A stretch of 64,000 nucleotides of DNA from CAVXNP01 sp963763305 (lineage in GTDB: Bacteria; Pseudomonadota; Gammaproteobacteria; Xanthomonadales; Rhodanobacteraceae), in the NCBI GenBank assembly GCA_963763305.1, contig CAVXNP010000001.1, forward strand, positions 1,302,001-1,366,000. Reading direction: 5' to 3'. The notes under the pieces were generated by a model. It saw nothing but the letters and a program-made list of their open reading frames with translations. It made no database searches and was not told the DNA's origin. Of the stretch, positions 25,574-34,405 are shown piece after piece. Each line of letters begins with the position of its first letter. Within the stretch, counting starts at the first letter, position 1. A program made the position numbers and the translations under genes.

Positions 25574-26509
25574 CTACGCCAACAGCGTCCCTTCACCGGT
25601 GCCTACCCCGCGCAGGTGCCAGGCACACGCCTGCGCCACGCCCTGTTGCAGCGACATGCACGGCGACCAGCCCATCGTGTTCAGCCGCCGCACCCCGGCC
25701 GGTCCGGCGGGGGCCGCGGACAGCACGCCCTGCACGCTGACCCGCCCGGCATAGCCCACCGCCGAGGCGACCATGCCGGCCAGGTCGAAAATGCCGATGG
25801 CCTCGCCGCCGACGTTCAGCGGCACCTCGTCGCTGTAGTTGCGCATCGCGAACAGCGCGGCGTCGCCCAGGTCGTCCACGTGCAGCAGCTCGCGCGGCGG
25901 CACCGCATCGAGCACCAGCTCCGGCGGGCGCACCCGGCTGGCGCGGTGCATGCGGTGGATCAACGCCGGCAGGAACGGCTCGTCCCCCAGCAGCCGGTCG
26001 CCGGGCCCGTACAGCTCGGCCGGCACCAGGCTGATCGCATCGAAGCGGTACTGCCGCCGATACACCTGGCAAAAGCGCAGGCCGGCCAGGTGCGCAATGC
26101 TCGAGCCGTCATCCTCCGGCCCGAGCAGGGTCGTCAGCAGCGAGCCGCTGCTCGGCGGCGGCAGTGCCGTCGCCGGGTACAACGCGGGCGAAGCCACAAG
26201 GCAGAACTTCTCCACCCCCGCCCGCCAGGCCGCGTGGATCACGTTGGCCTGGGCCGCGAGGCTCTCGCGCAACGGATGACGAGGCCCCGACGGATCACTC
26301 CCCGCCGTCTGCCGGCTGCCGGCCAGGAACACGTACTGCGGCCGCTCCTGCAGCAGGAACGCCTCCACCGCCGCCTGGCGTGCCAGCACCAGCTCCCGCG
26401 GGGAGACCAGCCGCACCGCACTGAAGCCTGCCGCCGACAGCCGACGCGCCAAGGCGCCGGCCACCCAGCTGCATTGCCCCAAGACCAGTACTCGCGCATC
26501 CAGGTCCAT
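25574..26509 (-). CDS. GDP-L-fucose synthase-like epimerase, catalytic residues missing
   Basis: 311 residues clearly related to Fcl/WcaG: PALYP, FCQVYRRQYRFD, LVPAELYGPGD, LPALIHRMHRA and RELLHVDDLGDAALFAM all align with that family. The essential residues are lost. The YAIAKIAG helix of Fcl reads SSIAHLAG here, replacing catalytic Tyr and Lys by Ser and His. The Cys after the catalytic Ser is Ala, and the N-terminal Gly-rich NADP loop GHRGMVG reads GQCSWVA. The reading frame is intact, so it looks like a maintained but non-catalytic relative rather than fresh decay. ATG 26509 has a poly-G Shine-Dalgarno-like stretch. The comparison with E. coli Fcl is from memory, not an alignment run. Confidence 0.75.
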   Translation of the reverse strand: MDLDARVLVLGQCSWVAGALARRLSAAGFSAVRLVSPRELVLARQAAVEAFLLQERPQYVFLAGSRQTAGSDPSGPRHPLRESLAAQANVIHAAWRAGVEKFCLVASPALYPATALPPPSSGSLLTTLLGPEDDGSSIAHLAGLRFCQVYRRQYRFDAISLVPAELYGPGDRLLGDEPFLPALIHRMHRASRVRPPELVLDAVPPRELLHVDDLGDAALFAMRNYSDEVPLNVGGEAIGIFDLAGMVASAVGYAGRVSVQGVLSAAPAGPAGVRRLNTMGWSPCMSLQQGVAQACAWHLRGVGTGEGTLLA

Positions 26510-26827
26510 ACACCCCCCCACTATCCGGTTACGACAAAGCAGCACGCGCCAGTCGAGCGCATTCGACCATCCGGAGGCTCACGGCCCCCGGCCACCCCCG
26601 ACCCCACCCACCGGGGCCAAACTCAAACACCCGGCACGGCCACCCCGGCGCGGCCGGCCATGCTGCGGCCGGCCCGCTGGAACACGCCGCGCCCGAGATG
26701 ACCGGTACGCAGCGATGGATGCCGTCCGAACCGCACGCAGGCACGCCATCGGCAGCCCTCGGGCGGGAACCGGCCCAACCCTGGCGTCGAACTTCCGATG
26801 GCGCGGAGATACGGATCAGCGCCATGG

Positions 26828-28618
26828 CTAAAACGGCCAGACGCGGGGAATCAGCACCAATGCCACCGTGCCGACCAGGATCGACAGCGGCGTGCCCACG
26901 CGCAGGTAATCGGTGAAGCGGTACCCGCCCGGGCCGTAGACCATCATGTTGGTCTGGTAGCCCAGCGGGGTCATGAAACTGGCCGAGGCGCCCACCATCA
27001 CCGCCATCACGAACGGCATCGGGTGCACGCCCAGCTGCTGCGCCGCGGCCAGCCCGATCGGAAACACCAGGATCGCCGCGGCGCTGTGCGAGAGCAGCTC
27101 GGTAAACAGCACGGTGAGTACGTAGACCAGCACCAGGGTGGTCATCGGGTCGCCCCCGCCCCAGCGCTGCAGGGTGGCGGCCACCGCCGCCGCCAGCCCG
27201 GTGCTGGCCACCGCCGTGCCCAGTGCGAAGGCGCTGGCGATCACCACCAGCAGGCGCAGGTCGATCGACCGGCGCGCATCGCGCAGGCCGATGCAGCCGG
27301 TGGCCAGCACCGCCAGCGCGGCCACCGTGGCCGACAGCAGGATGTCCACGCCGAAGAACGCATTGGCCACGATCATGCCGCCCAGGATCGCCAGCGCGGT
27401 GGCGGCGCGGCGGGTGTGCACCGGCGGCTGGCCGTCGATCAGGTTGACCATCAGAAAGTCGCGCGACTGGCCATACTCGGCCAGGAACCCGGGCGTGGCC
27501 TCCAGCAGCAGGGTGTCGCCGGCCTGCACCACCACGTCGCCGGGCTTCTGCGCCAGCTGGCGGCCATGCCGGTTGACCGCCACCACCACCGCGCCGTAGC
27601 GGTTGCGGAAGCGCGCATCGCGCAGGCTCTTGCCGACCACCGGCGCCATCCGCGACACCACCACCTCCACGAACTGCCGACCCAGCCCGCCATCCACCTT
27701 GAACACCTCGTCGGTGGCGTGCTGCAGCCCGCGCAACTGGCGCAGCTGGCTCAGCCCGTCGGCCACGCCCACGAACACCAACTGGTCGCCGCCCTGCAGC
27801 ACGGTGGCCGGGGTCACCGCCGGCAGCACCCCGCCGCCGCGCTGCACTTCCACCAGGAACGCGCCGGCCAGGTTGCGCAGGCCGGCATCGAACAGGCTGC
27901 GCCCCACCAGCGGGCCGCTGGCGTCGGCGCGCATCTCCAGCACGTATTCACGGGTCTGGCGGGCCTGCTCCAGCGCGCTGCGGCGCTCGGGCAACAGCCA
28001 GCGCCCCACGGTCAGCAGGTACACCCCGCCGCACAGGGCAATCGGCAGGCCCACCCGGGCCGGGTCGAACATGTGCAGCACCGGCAGCTCCGGGTGCGCC
28101 TTCATCAGGCCCAGCACGATCAGGTTGGTGCTGGTGCCGATCAACGTGCACAGGCCGCCCAGGATGGTGGCGTAGCTCAGCGGCAGCAGCAGCCGCGAGG
28201 CCGAGGTGCGCGCCTGCCGGCTCCACTCCTCCACCGCCGCGGTCAGCATGGCAACCACCGGGGTGTTGTTGATGAAGGCACTGACCGTGGAGGCCACCGC
28301 GATCAGCCGGGCCTGCGCCAGCAACATGCCGCGCGGCCGGCCCATCACCCAGGCGCCCAGCCAGCGGATGGCCCCGGTGGCGCGCAACGCGCCAACCAGC
28401 ACGAACAACACGCCCAGCGCCAGCACCGCGGTGTTGACGCAGCCGGCCAGCGCCTCGCGCGGCGACAGCACGCCACCGGCGGTCAGCACCACCACCGCGC
28501 CGGCCAGCACCTTGTGCGGCGCCAGCCGCTCGAGCACCAGCAGCGCAAGCACCAGACCCACCACGGCGGTGGTCAGCCAGGCGCCATAGCCAAGCTCAGC
28601 AAATGCAGCCAAGGACAT
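26828..28618 (-). CDS. SLC13/DASS family permease with two TrkA-C domains, putative sulfate transporter
   Basis: About 596 residues. Two membrane halves flank a soluble middle region. The first half has the family loop FINNTPVVAML and LIGTSTNLIVLG; the second has FTELLSHSAAAILVFPIGLA and GASASFMTPLGYQTNMMVYG. The middle region (about residues 195-385) carries two TrkA-C/RCK_C modules: GPLVGRSLFDAGLRN and QLVFVGV, then PVVGKSLRDARFRN and DTLLLEA. It lies directly downstream of cysNC in the same direction, which points to sulfate import. An ATG at 28678 abuts the cysNC stop (TGAATG), and another is at 28639. I choose 28618, where GGAGA lies close upstream, but the coupled start is a real alternative. 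Confidence 0.85.
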   Translation of the reverse strand: MSLAAFAELGYGAWLTTAVVGLVLALLVLERLAPHKVLAGAVVVLTAGGVLSPREALAGCVNTAVLALGVLFVLVGALRATGAIRWLGAWVMGRPRGMLLAQARLIAVASTVSAFINNTPVVAMLTAAVEEWSRQARTSASRLLLPLSYATILGGLCTLIGTSTNLIVLGLMKAHPELPVLHMFDPARVGLPIALCGGVYLLTVGRWLLPERRSALEQARQTREYVLEMRADASGPLVGRSLFDAGLRNLAGAFLVEVQRGGGVLPAVTPATVLQGGDQLVFVGVADGLSQLRQLRGLQHATDEVFKVDGGLGRQFVEVVVSRMAPVVGKSLRDARFRNRYGAVVVAVNRHGRQLAQKPGDVVVQAGDTLLLEATPGFLAEYGQSRDFLMVNLIDGQPPVHTRRAATALAILGGMIVANAFFGVDILLSATVAALAVLATGCIGLRDARRSIDLRLLVVIASAFALGTAVASTGLAAAVAATLQRWGGGDPMTTLVLVYVLTVLFTELLSHSAAAILVFPIGLAAAQQLGVHPMPFVMAVMVGASASFMTPLGYQTNMMVYGPGGYRFTDYLRVGTPLSILVGTVALVLIPRVWPF

Positions 28619-28678
28619 TCTCCGTGCAAGAAACCGCATTCCGGCGGGCCGGTGGCGCACCACGCCGCCGGCCGCCAT

Positions 28679-30562
28679 TCAGCCGGCCAACTCGTCGATG
28701 ACGCGCTGGACCAGCGCCTGCATCGGCGCGTCGGTGGTGTGCAGATGCACCTCCGGCTGCTCCGGTGGCTCGTAGGGCGAATCGATGCCGGTGAAGTTCT
28801 TGATCTGCCCGGCCCTGGCCTTGGCATACAAGCCCTTCGGATCGCGCTGGGCACACACCTCCAGCGGGGTGTCGACGAACACCTCGTGGAACTCGCCCGG
28901 CTCGAACAGGCTGCGCGCCAGGCGCCGCTCGCTGCGGAACGGGCTGATGAACGACACCAGCACGATCAGCCCCGCATCCACCATCAGCCGGGCCACCTCG
29001 GCCACCCGGCGGATGTTCTCCACCCGGTCCTCCTCGGTGAAGCCCAGGTCGCGGTTGAGCCCGTGGCGCACGTTGTCGCCGTCCAGCATGTAGGTGTGGT
29101 AACCCATCGCGTGCAGGCCCTTCTCCACCCGGTTGGCGATGGTCGACTTGCCCGAGCCGGACAACCCGGTAAACCACAGGCAGGCCGGCGACTGGCCCTT
29201 GATGCGGGCGCGCGCGGCCTTGTCGATGTCCACCTGCTGCCAGTGGATGTTGTCGGCGCGGCGCAGGGCAAAGTCCAGCGTGCCGGCCGCCACCGTGGCG
29301 TTGCTCTGGCGGTCGATCAGGATGAAGCCGCCCAGCTCGTGGCACTGCGCGTACGCCTCGAACGCGATGGCGTGGTCCAGGCTGATGTTGCACACGCCCA
29401 CCTCGTTGAGCTCCAGCCGCTTGGCGGCCATGTGCTCCTGCGTGTTCACGTCCACCCGATGCTTGATCTCGGTGACCTGCGCGCTGACCGTGCGGGTGCC
29501 GATCTTCAGCCAGTACGGCCGCCCCGGCAGCAGCGCGGCGGCATCCATCCACAGCAGGTGCGCGGAGAACTGGTCGGCCACCTGCGGCGGCTGCGATGCC
29601 GCGGCGATCACGTCGCCCCGGCTGATGTCGCGCTCGTCGTCCAGGGTGAGGGTGACCGCCTCGCCCGCGCTGGCGCGGGCCAGGTCGCCGTCGGCGGTGA
29701 CGATGCGCGCCACCTTCGAGCGCGCGCCGCCGGGCAGCACCACCACCTCGTCGCCCGGGGCGATGGAACCGGCCACCACCTGGCCGGCATAGCCGCGGAA
29801 GTTCTGGTCCGGCCGGCACACCCACTGCACCGGCATGCGGAAGCCCAGCGCGCTGGCGCTGCGTTCCACCTGCACGGTTTCCAGGTGCTCGAGCAGGCAC
29901 GGCCCGGTGTACCAGCCGATCTGCTGCGAACGGCTGCTGACGTTCTCGCCGTTCAGCGCCGACAGCGGAATCGCGGTGACCTGCGGCACGTTCATCTGTT
30001 CGGCCAGCGCGCGGTAGTCCGCCTGGATCTGCTCGAACACCGGCTGGCTGTAGTCGACCAGGTCCATCTTGTTCACCGCCAGCAGCACGTGGCGGATGCC
30101 CAGCAGGCCGCAGATGTAGGTGTGCCGGCGGGTCTGCGTCAGCAGCCCCTTGCGCGCATCGACCAGCACCACCGCCAGGTCGGCGGTGGACGCGCCGGTG
30201 GCCATGTTGCGGGTGTACTGCTCGTGCCCGGGGCAATCGGCCACGATGAACTTGCGCCGCTCGGTGCTGAAGAAGCGGTAGGCCACGTCGATGGTGATGC
30301 CCTGCTCGCGCTCGGCGGACAGGCCATCGACCAGCAGGGCGAAATCCAGCTGGCCGTTCTGCGTGCCGTGGCGCACGCTGTCGCCCTCCAGCGTGGCCAG
30401 CTGGTCGTCGAACAGCAGCTTGGTGTCGTACAGCAGGCGCCCGAGCAGGGTGCTTTTGCCGTCATCCACGCTGCCGCAGGTGATCAGGCGCAGCAGGCTC
30501 TTGGTTTCGTGCTGTTGCAGGTAGGCGTCCAGCGCCTGCACCGCGTCGTTGCGCTGGTTCAT
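28679..30562 (-). CDS. cysNC: Sulfate adenylyltransferase subunit 1 / adenylylsulfate kinase fusion
   Basis: 627-residue fusion. The N-terminal CysN GTPase has P-loop GSVDDGKST (residues 30-38), switch motif DCPGHEQYTRNM and NKMDLVDY, followed by two beta-barrel domains. The C-terminal APS kinase starts near residue 450, with P-loop GLSGSGKST (about 466-474), DGDNVRHGLNRDLGF and the KGLYAKARAG region. With CysD it makes APS from sulfate and ATP, driven by GTP, then phosphorylates APS to PAPS. PAPS serves sulfate reduction or sulfotransferases. The start overlaps the cysD stop (ATGA). Both kinase and GTPase motifs are intact. Confidence 0.96.
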   Translation of the reverse strand: MNQRNDAVQALDAYLQQHETKSLLRLITCGSVDDGKSTLLGRLLYDTKLLFDDQLATLEGDSVRHGTQNGQLDFALLVDGLSAEREQGITIDVAYRFFSTERRKFIVADCPGHEQYTRNMATGASTADLAVVLVDARKGLLTQTRRHTYICGLLGIRHVLLAVNKMDLVDYSQPVFEQIQADYRALAEQMNVPQVTAIPLSALNGENVSSRSQQIGWYTGPCLLEHLETVQVERSASALGFRMPVQWVCRPDQNFRGYAGQVVAGSIAPGDEVVVLPGGARSKVARIVTADGDLARASAGEAVTLTLDDERDISRGDVIAAASQPPQVADQFSAHLLWMDAAALLPGRPYWLKIGTRTVSAQVTEIKHRVDVNTQEHMAAKRLELNEVGVCNISLDHAIAFEAYAQCHELGGFILIDRQSNATVAAGTLDFALRRADNIHWQQVDIDKAARARIKGQSPACLWFTGLSGSGKSTIANRVEKGLHAMGYHTYMLDGDNVRHGLNRDLGFTEEDRVENIRRVAEVARLMVDAGLIVLVSFISPFRSERRLARSLFEPGEFHEVFVDTPLEVCAQRDPKGLYAKARAGQIKNFTGIDSPYEPPEQPEVHLHTTDAPMQALVQRVIDELAG

Positions 30563-31494
30563 CAGAAATACCCCTCCTGCTTTTTCTTTTCCATCGACGC
30601 GGAGGGGTCGTGGTCGATCACCCGGCCCTGCCGCTCGGAGGTGCGCGCCACCAGCATTTCCTGGATCACCGCCGGCAAGGTGTCCGCCTCGGACTCCACC
30701 GCGCCGGTCAGCGGATAACAGCCCAGCGTGCGGAAGCGCACCTTGCGCATCTGCGGCACCTCGCCCGGCCGCAGCGGCAGGCGATGGTCATCCACCATGA
30801 TCAGCGCGCCATCGCGCTCCACCACCGGCCGCTCGGCGGCCAGGTACAGCGACGGCACCGGAATCTGCTCGCGGTAGATGTACAGCCAGATATCCAGCTC
30901 GGTCCAGTTGGACAACGGAAACACCCGCACGCTCTCGCCCTTGTGGATGCGCGCGTTGTACAGGCTCCACAGCTCCGGCCGCTGGCTCTTCGGATCCCAG
31001 CGGTGCTGCGCATTGCGGAACGAGAACACCCGCTCCTTGGCGCGGGACTTCTCCTCGTCGCGCCGCGCCCCGCCAATGGCCGCATCGAACTTGTACGTGT
31101 CCAGCGCCTGCTTCAGCGCCTGGGTCTTCATCACGTCGGTATGCACCGTGGCGCCGTGCGTGAACGGACCGATGCCCTGCTCCACGCCCTCCTGGTTGAT
31201 GTGCACGATCAACCGGCAGCGCGTTTCCTCGGCGCGCCGCTCGCGGAACGCGATCATCTCGCGGAACTTCCAGGTGGTGTCCACATGCAGCAACGGAATC
31301 GGCGGCGGCGCCGGATAAAACGCCTTCTGCAGCAGATGCAGCAGCACCGACGAATCCTTGCCGATGGAATACATCATCACCGGGTTGCTGAACTCCGCCG
31401 CCACCTCGCGCAGGATGTGGATGCTTTCGGCTTCCAGGCGCTGCAGGTGGGAGCCTTGGAGGGCCAAATCGACATTATCCATGAACGTGTCCAT
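30562..31494 (-). CDS. cysD: Sulfate adenylyltransferase subunit 2
   Basis: 310-residue ATP-PPase superfamily enzyme, the catalytic ATP sulfurylase subunit. It shows the PP-motif SIGKDS at residues 43-48, PLLHVDTTWKF, AIGGARRDEEKSRAKER, FPLSNWTELDIW and the conserved end RQGRVIDHD...KKKQEGYF. It forms the CysDN heterodimer with the next gene and overlaps it by one codon position (ATGA). The start could be ATG 31494 or ATG 31482, four codons later. It is the first gene of cysD-cysNC-SLC13. The 47 bases upstream and the adjoining glycosyltransferase remnant must hold the promoter. Confidence 0.96.
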   Translation of the reverse strand: MDTFMDNVDLALQGSHLQRLEAESIHILREVAAEFSNPVMMYSIGKDSSVLLHLLQKAFYPAPPPIPLLHVDTTWKFREMIAFRERRAEETRCRLIVHINQEGVEQGIGPFTHGATVHTDVMKTQALKQALDTYKFDAAIGGARRDEEKSRAKERVFSFRNAQHRWDPKSQRPELWSLYNARIHKGESVRVFPLSNWTELDIWLYIYREQIPVPSLYLAAERPVVERDGALIMVDDHRLPLRPGEVPQMRKVRFRTLGCYPLTGAVESEADTLPAVIQEMLVARTSERQGRVIDHDPSASMEKKKQEGYF

Positions 31495-31541
31495 CAGAAT
31501 TAGGGTTGCGTACTTGCTTTCCTAGACAGCGCGCCTATTAT

Positions 31542-32114
31542 CTAACGAATAGACGCCAATCCTGAGAGGACCCTCATCGTCTCTTTTCGGAAGCGTGCGG
31601 CGCTATATCTTCGCTCGTAGAGCGCACGCGCATGTGGGCGCATTGCGCGCAAATTGTTCTTGTCCAATTTCGACAGAGCATCTTCGAAAGCCTCGGGCGT
31701 CGCGGAGGCAACAACCACCCCACTAAGTCCGGGCTCAATGAGCTCACCGAGCCCGCACGTATCAGCGAGCATTACCGGAGATTCGGCGCGCAACGCTTCG
31801 ATCAGCACCATGGGAAGCCGTTCCCAGCGAGAAGGCATCACTACCAGGTCAGCAAAGTGGTAATAGGCCGCAATACTGGCGAAGGGAAGCCATGAGTGGA
31901 AGGTTACTTGCCCGTCAGGTACCTCAGCAAGAAAAGTACCTTGCACACTTGCACCCACCACATGCAAATGAAGATTCGGGTTAATCTTTCTCGCCCTATC
32001 GAAAGCAGCTAACAGAATATCGAGGCCTTTTTGCTTCTCGAAGCGCCCAACGAAGAGCAGGTCAATGCGATCGGATCGCTCTCCAACGACGCGGCGCGTG
32101 GCGCCGGAGCCGCC
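31542..32114 (-). pseudogene. GT4 glycosyltransferase remnant, N-terminal half missing
   Basis: Only the C-terminal nucleotide-sugar-binding Rossmann half of a GT-B glycosyltransferase is present. It reads DLLFVGRFEKQKGLDILLAA, then HLHVVGASVQG, FHSWLPFASIAAYYHFADLV, VMPSRWERLPMVLIEALRAE and GELIEPGLSG. The Glu of the usual E-x7-E pair and the preceding SRWE are kept. An in-frame TAG at 32115-32117 closes the frame upstream, and no acceptor half or start codon exists. The DNA just upstream turns into unrelated high-GC sequence and then a REP pair. The fragment is visibly less GC-rich than its neighbours, so it is probably a leftover of a transferred polysaccharide gene. Confidence 0.8.
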
Positions 32115-32171
32115 CTAGCCGACCCTCCCGCACCGCCCACGCGCGCGATGCAGGGCGTGGCGTACCGCTCC

Positions 32172-32279
32172 GTAGGGTGGGCTTCAGCCCACCATGCGCC
32201 GCAAAGCGGCGCTGCGGCGGAGAACCCGGGGGTCCAGGGCAACCGGGTGGGTAGAGCGGTGGGCTGAAGCCCACCCTAC
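32172..32279. repeat. REP pair (BIME), GGTGGGC family
   Basis: Direct palindrome GTAGGGTGGGCTTCAGCCCA at 32172-32193 and its inverted copy at 32258-32279. A second small palindrome (GCCGCAAAGCGGC) lies between. The remaining sequence 32115-32427 holds nothing else recognisable apart from the promoter of the following hydroxylase gene. Confidence 0.85.
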
Positions 32280-32427
32280 GCGGCTTGCCGGCCGTGGTGG
32301 CTTGGGGATGGCGGGGTGAAGGGCAATCGCGGCTAAATGGCTGTGCGCGGTTGCGCGGCAGGGAGGGTCCGGGCGTGTGAGAATGAAAAAACCGTGAAGG
32401 TCGCGGACTCAGGGCTGGAAGCGAACG

Positions 32428-33039
32428 ATGCAGCGGATCCTTTTACGTGAGGTATGGCGCCCCGGGGTGGAGGCGATCGTGCGGATGTCGGCCACACGGG
32501 CCAATTACTGGGCCGAATGCGCCCTGGACTCGCTGCTGGCTGTCGCCCTGCTGGGCGAAGGCATGCGCCGCCTGGGTGGCTCCATGGCGGGGGCGGCGGC
32601 GGCGGTGCTGGGGCTGCTGGCGTTCAGCCTGATCGAGTACGTGTTCCATCGCTGGATGTTCCATGCCAGCGTGCCGCTGTTCGAAGAGGGCCACCGCCGC
32701 CATCACGAGCAGCCGCTGGGCTACGACGCGCTGCCGTTCTTCCTGCCTGCGATGATCCTGCTGGTGCTGGCCGGGGCGCTGGCGGTGATCCTGCCCACCG
32801 GCCTGGCGCTGATGCTGACCGGCGGCATCACGGTCGGCTACGTGGTCTACGGGCTGGCCCATTTCAGCATCCACCACACGCGCTTCCGCCATCCGCTGCT
32901 GCGCCGCTGGGCCGCCGCCCACCACGTGCATCACTACCATCCGGAAACCAACTTCGGGGTGACCACGCCGCTGTGGGATGCACTGCTGGGCACGCGCTAC
33001 CTGCGCCAGCCCGGCATGCGGCCCGACCGCCACGCCTGA
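32428..33039 (+). CDS. Fatty acid hydroxylase/sterol desaturase superfamily membrane protein
   Basis: 203-residue integral-membrane di-iron enzyme candidate. The histidine clusters of the superfamily are in order: HRWMFH (His74, His79), HRRHH (residues 89-93), HFSIHHTRFRHP, and HHVHHYHPETNFGV with the typical ending TTPLWDALLGT. Four hydrophobic segments separate them. Members hydroxylate or desaturate lipids, carotenoids or ceramide-like acyl chains; the exact substrate is open. It is monocistronic, convergent with the YgjP-like gene. A small hairpin, CGCCCGG-6-CCGGGCG, follows the stop at 33056-33075. Confidence 0.85.
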   Translation: MQRILLREVWRPGVEAIVRMSATRANYWAECALDSLLAVALLGEGMRRLGGSMAGAAAAVLGLLAFSLIEYVFHRWMFHASVPLFEEGHRRHHEQPLGYDALPFFLPAMILLVLAGALAVILPTGLALMLTGGITVGYVVYGLAHFSIHHTRFRHPLLRRWAAAHHVHHYHPETNFGVTTPLWDALLGTRYLRQPGMRPDRHA

Positions 33040-33372
33040 GCGCATGCGCCACTGACGCCCGGAAAATCCCGGGCGACCGTCGCGGCGCTCTCCACACACG
33101 ACGCGGGCCGTGCATCACGCGCGGCCACGGGGCGCGCCGGCGCCCGCGGAACCGGTCTGCAGCACCGCTCGGCGACGCAAGCCCCGGGCGGTGGTCAGCC
33201 CAGGGCGCGGACCGGCACGACGGTGGCCCGGATGGGCGCGCGGCGCCCGCGGTGCCCGCCGCTGCGTAGGATGGGTCCGGTGTCCCCGGGACCGGGCGCA
33301 GGCTCTTCGCGCAGGCGGGCAGCCGCCGTCCCCCGGTGCCGGGCTAGTGGACCCCGGCCCGGGGCGCCACCG
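33040..33372. other. Convergent intergenic region
   Basis: 333 bases between two convergent genes. Apart from the weak hairpin at 33056-33075, which could end the hydroxylase transcript but lacks a T-run, I see no gene, REP copy or other structure. Confidence 0.5.
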
Positions 33373-34143
33373 CTAGTCGGCGATGTCGGCGACCAGGCGG
33401 TCCAGCTCGGCCTTGAGCGTGGCGCCGTTCTGACGCAGCCAGTCGCGCTGGGTCCGCCAGTCCGGGAACAGGCTGCCGACCAGCGACCAGAAGCGCGGCG
33501 CATGACTGCGCACCTTGAGATGGCACATCTCGTGGACCAGCACGTAGCGCAGCGCGGCTGGCGGCGCCAGCGCCAGCGCCAGGTCCAGGTTGATCCGGTC
33601 GCGCGTGTCCAGGCTGCCCCACAGGCTTTTCATGGCGCGGATCCGCAGGGCGGTGGGGGCCAGCCCCAGCTGTGGCACGTAGCTGGGCAGCCAGCGCGAG
33701 ACGTCGCGGCGCATCTGCGCCTCGAAGTGCGAGGCGAGCAGGCCGCGGGCCACCGGCAGCGCGCGGGTATGCGGGCGCGGGATCACCAGCACCAGGCCGC
33801 CCTCGACGGTCTGCACGCGCGGGTACGGGCCCTCGGCCCAGTCCAGCGACACCGTCTCACCACGCACCGGGATGGTGGTGGCATGCCCCATGCGCAAGGC
33901 GGGCAGCGGCTTGGTGATCAGGTTGAGCTCGTCCAGCTTGCGCTCGAGCCACTCGGCATGGCTGCGCAGGAAGGCGCTGACCTGGGCCGGATGGGTGCCG
34001 TGCGGGTAGGACACCCGCGCGCCCTTGGGGGTGACCGTCAGGCGCAGCCGCCGGGCGCGCGGATGCGCGGCCTTGAGCACCCGGATGGTGCTGCCCTTGG
34101 CCGTGGCCAGTTCGAGCCAGTCGCCTTGCAGTTGTGCCGTCAT
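33373..34143 (-). CDS. YgjP/SprT-like M48-type metallopeptidase family protein (DUF45)
   Basis: 256 residues. The zinc motif HEMCH (His204, Glu205, His208) stands in RYVLVHEMCHLKVRSHAPRFW, with His214 as a likely third ligand, as in the WLM/SprT-like YgjP family. Other family landmarks are RRLRLTVTPKGARVSYP, AFLRSHAEWLERKL and SLWGSLDTRDRINLDLALAL. The E. coli homologue YgjP is poorly characterised; protease activity is assumed from the motif. ATG 34143 gives the expected length. It shares its direction with rdgC upstream, but 262 bases separate them and I see no gene in that gap. Confidence 0.85.
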   Translation of the reverse strand: MTAQLQGDWLELATAKGSTIRVLKAAHPRARRLRLTVTPKGARVSYPHGTHPAQVSAFLRSHAEWLERKLDELNLITKPLPALRMGHATTIPVRGETVSLDWAEGPYPRVQTVEGGLVLVIPRPHTRALPVARGLLASHFEAQMRRDVSRWLPSYVPQLGLAPTALRIRAMKSLWGSLDTRDRINLDLALALAPPAALRYVLVHEMCHLKVRSHAPRFWSLVGSLFPDWRTQRDWLRQNGATLKAELDRLVADIAD

Positions 34144-34405
34144 CGCTCCGCCCGTGGTACCCGCCCTACCTTGCTACCCCAACCGTGAGGAAACGGTGGC
34201 AACCGCACCAGTGGCCTGCCCGGTCGGCCATTCCCGCGCGCCGCCGGCGCCAGGCGCCTGCCGCACGCTGGCCGGCCGCGGACCCGTCTGTGCGGCCGGT
34301 ATCTGCACCGATCCCGGCCGATGGAACCACCACCGGCCGGCATACCGCCGAAAACAACCCCGCACAGCCGAAATGCCGCCTTGACCGCCCAAGCCCGACA
34401 GGCTC

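Noticed and set aside
26798..30718. A 1306-residue open frame on the plus strand
   Set aside because: It lies antisense to the SLC13 permease and cysNC, is rich in His/Gln/Arg/Gly as expected of complementary-strand frames in high-GC DNA, and has no domain. The minus-strand genes have intact family motifs.
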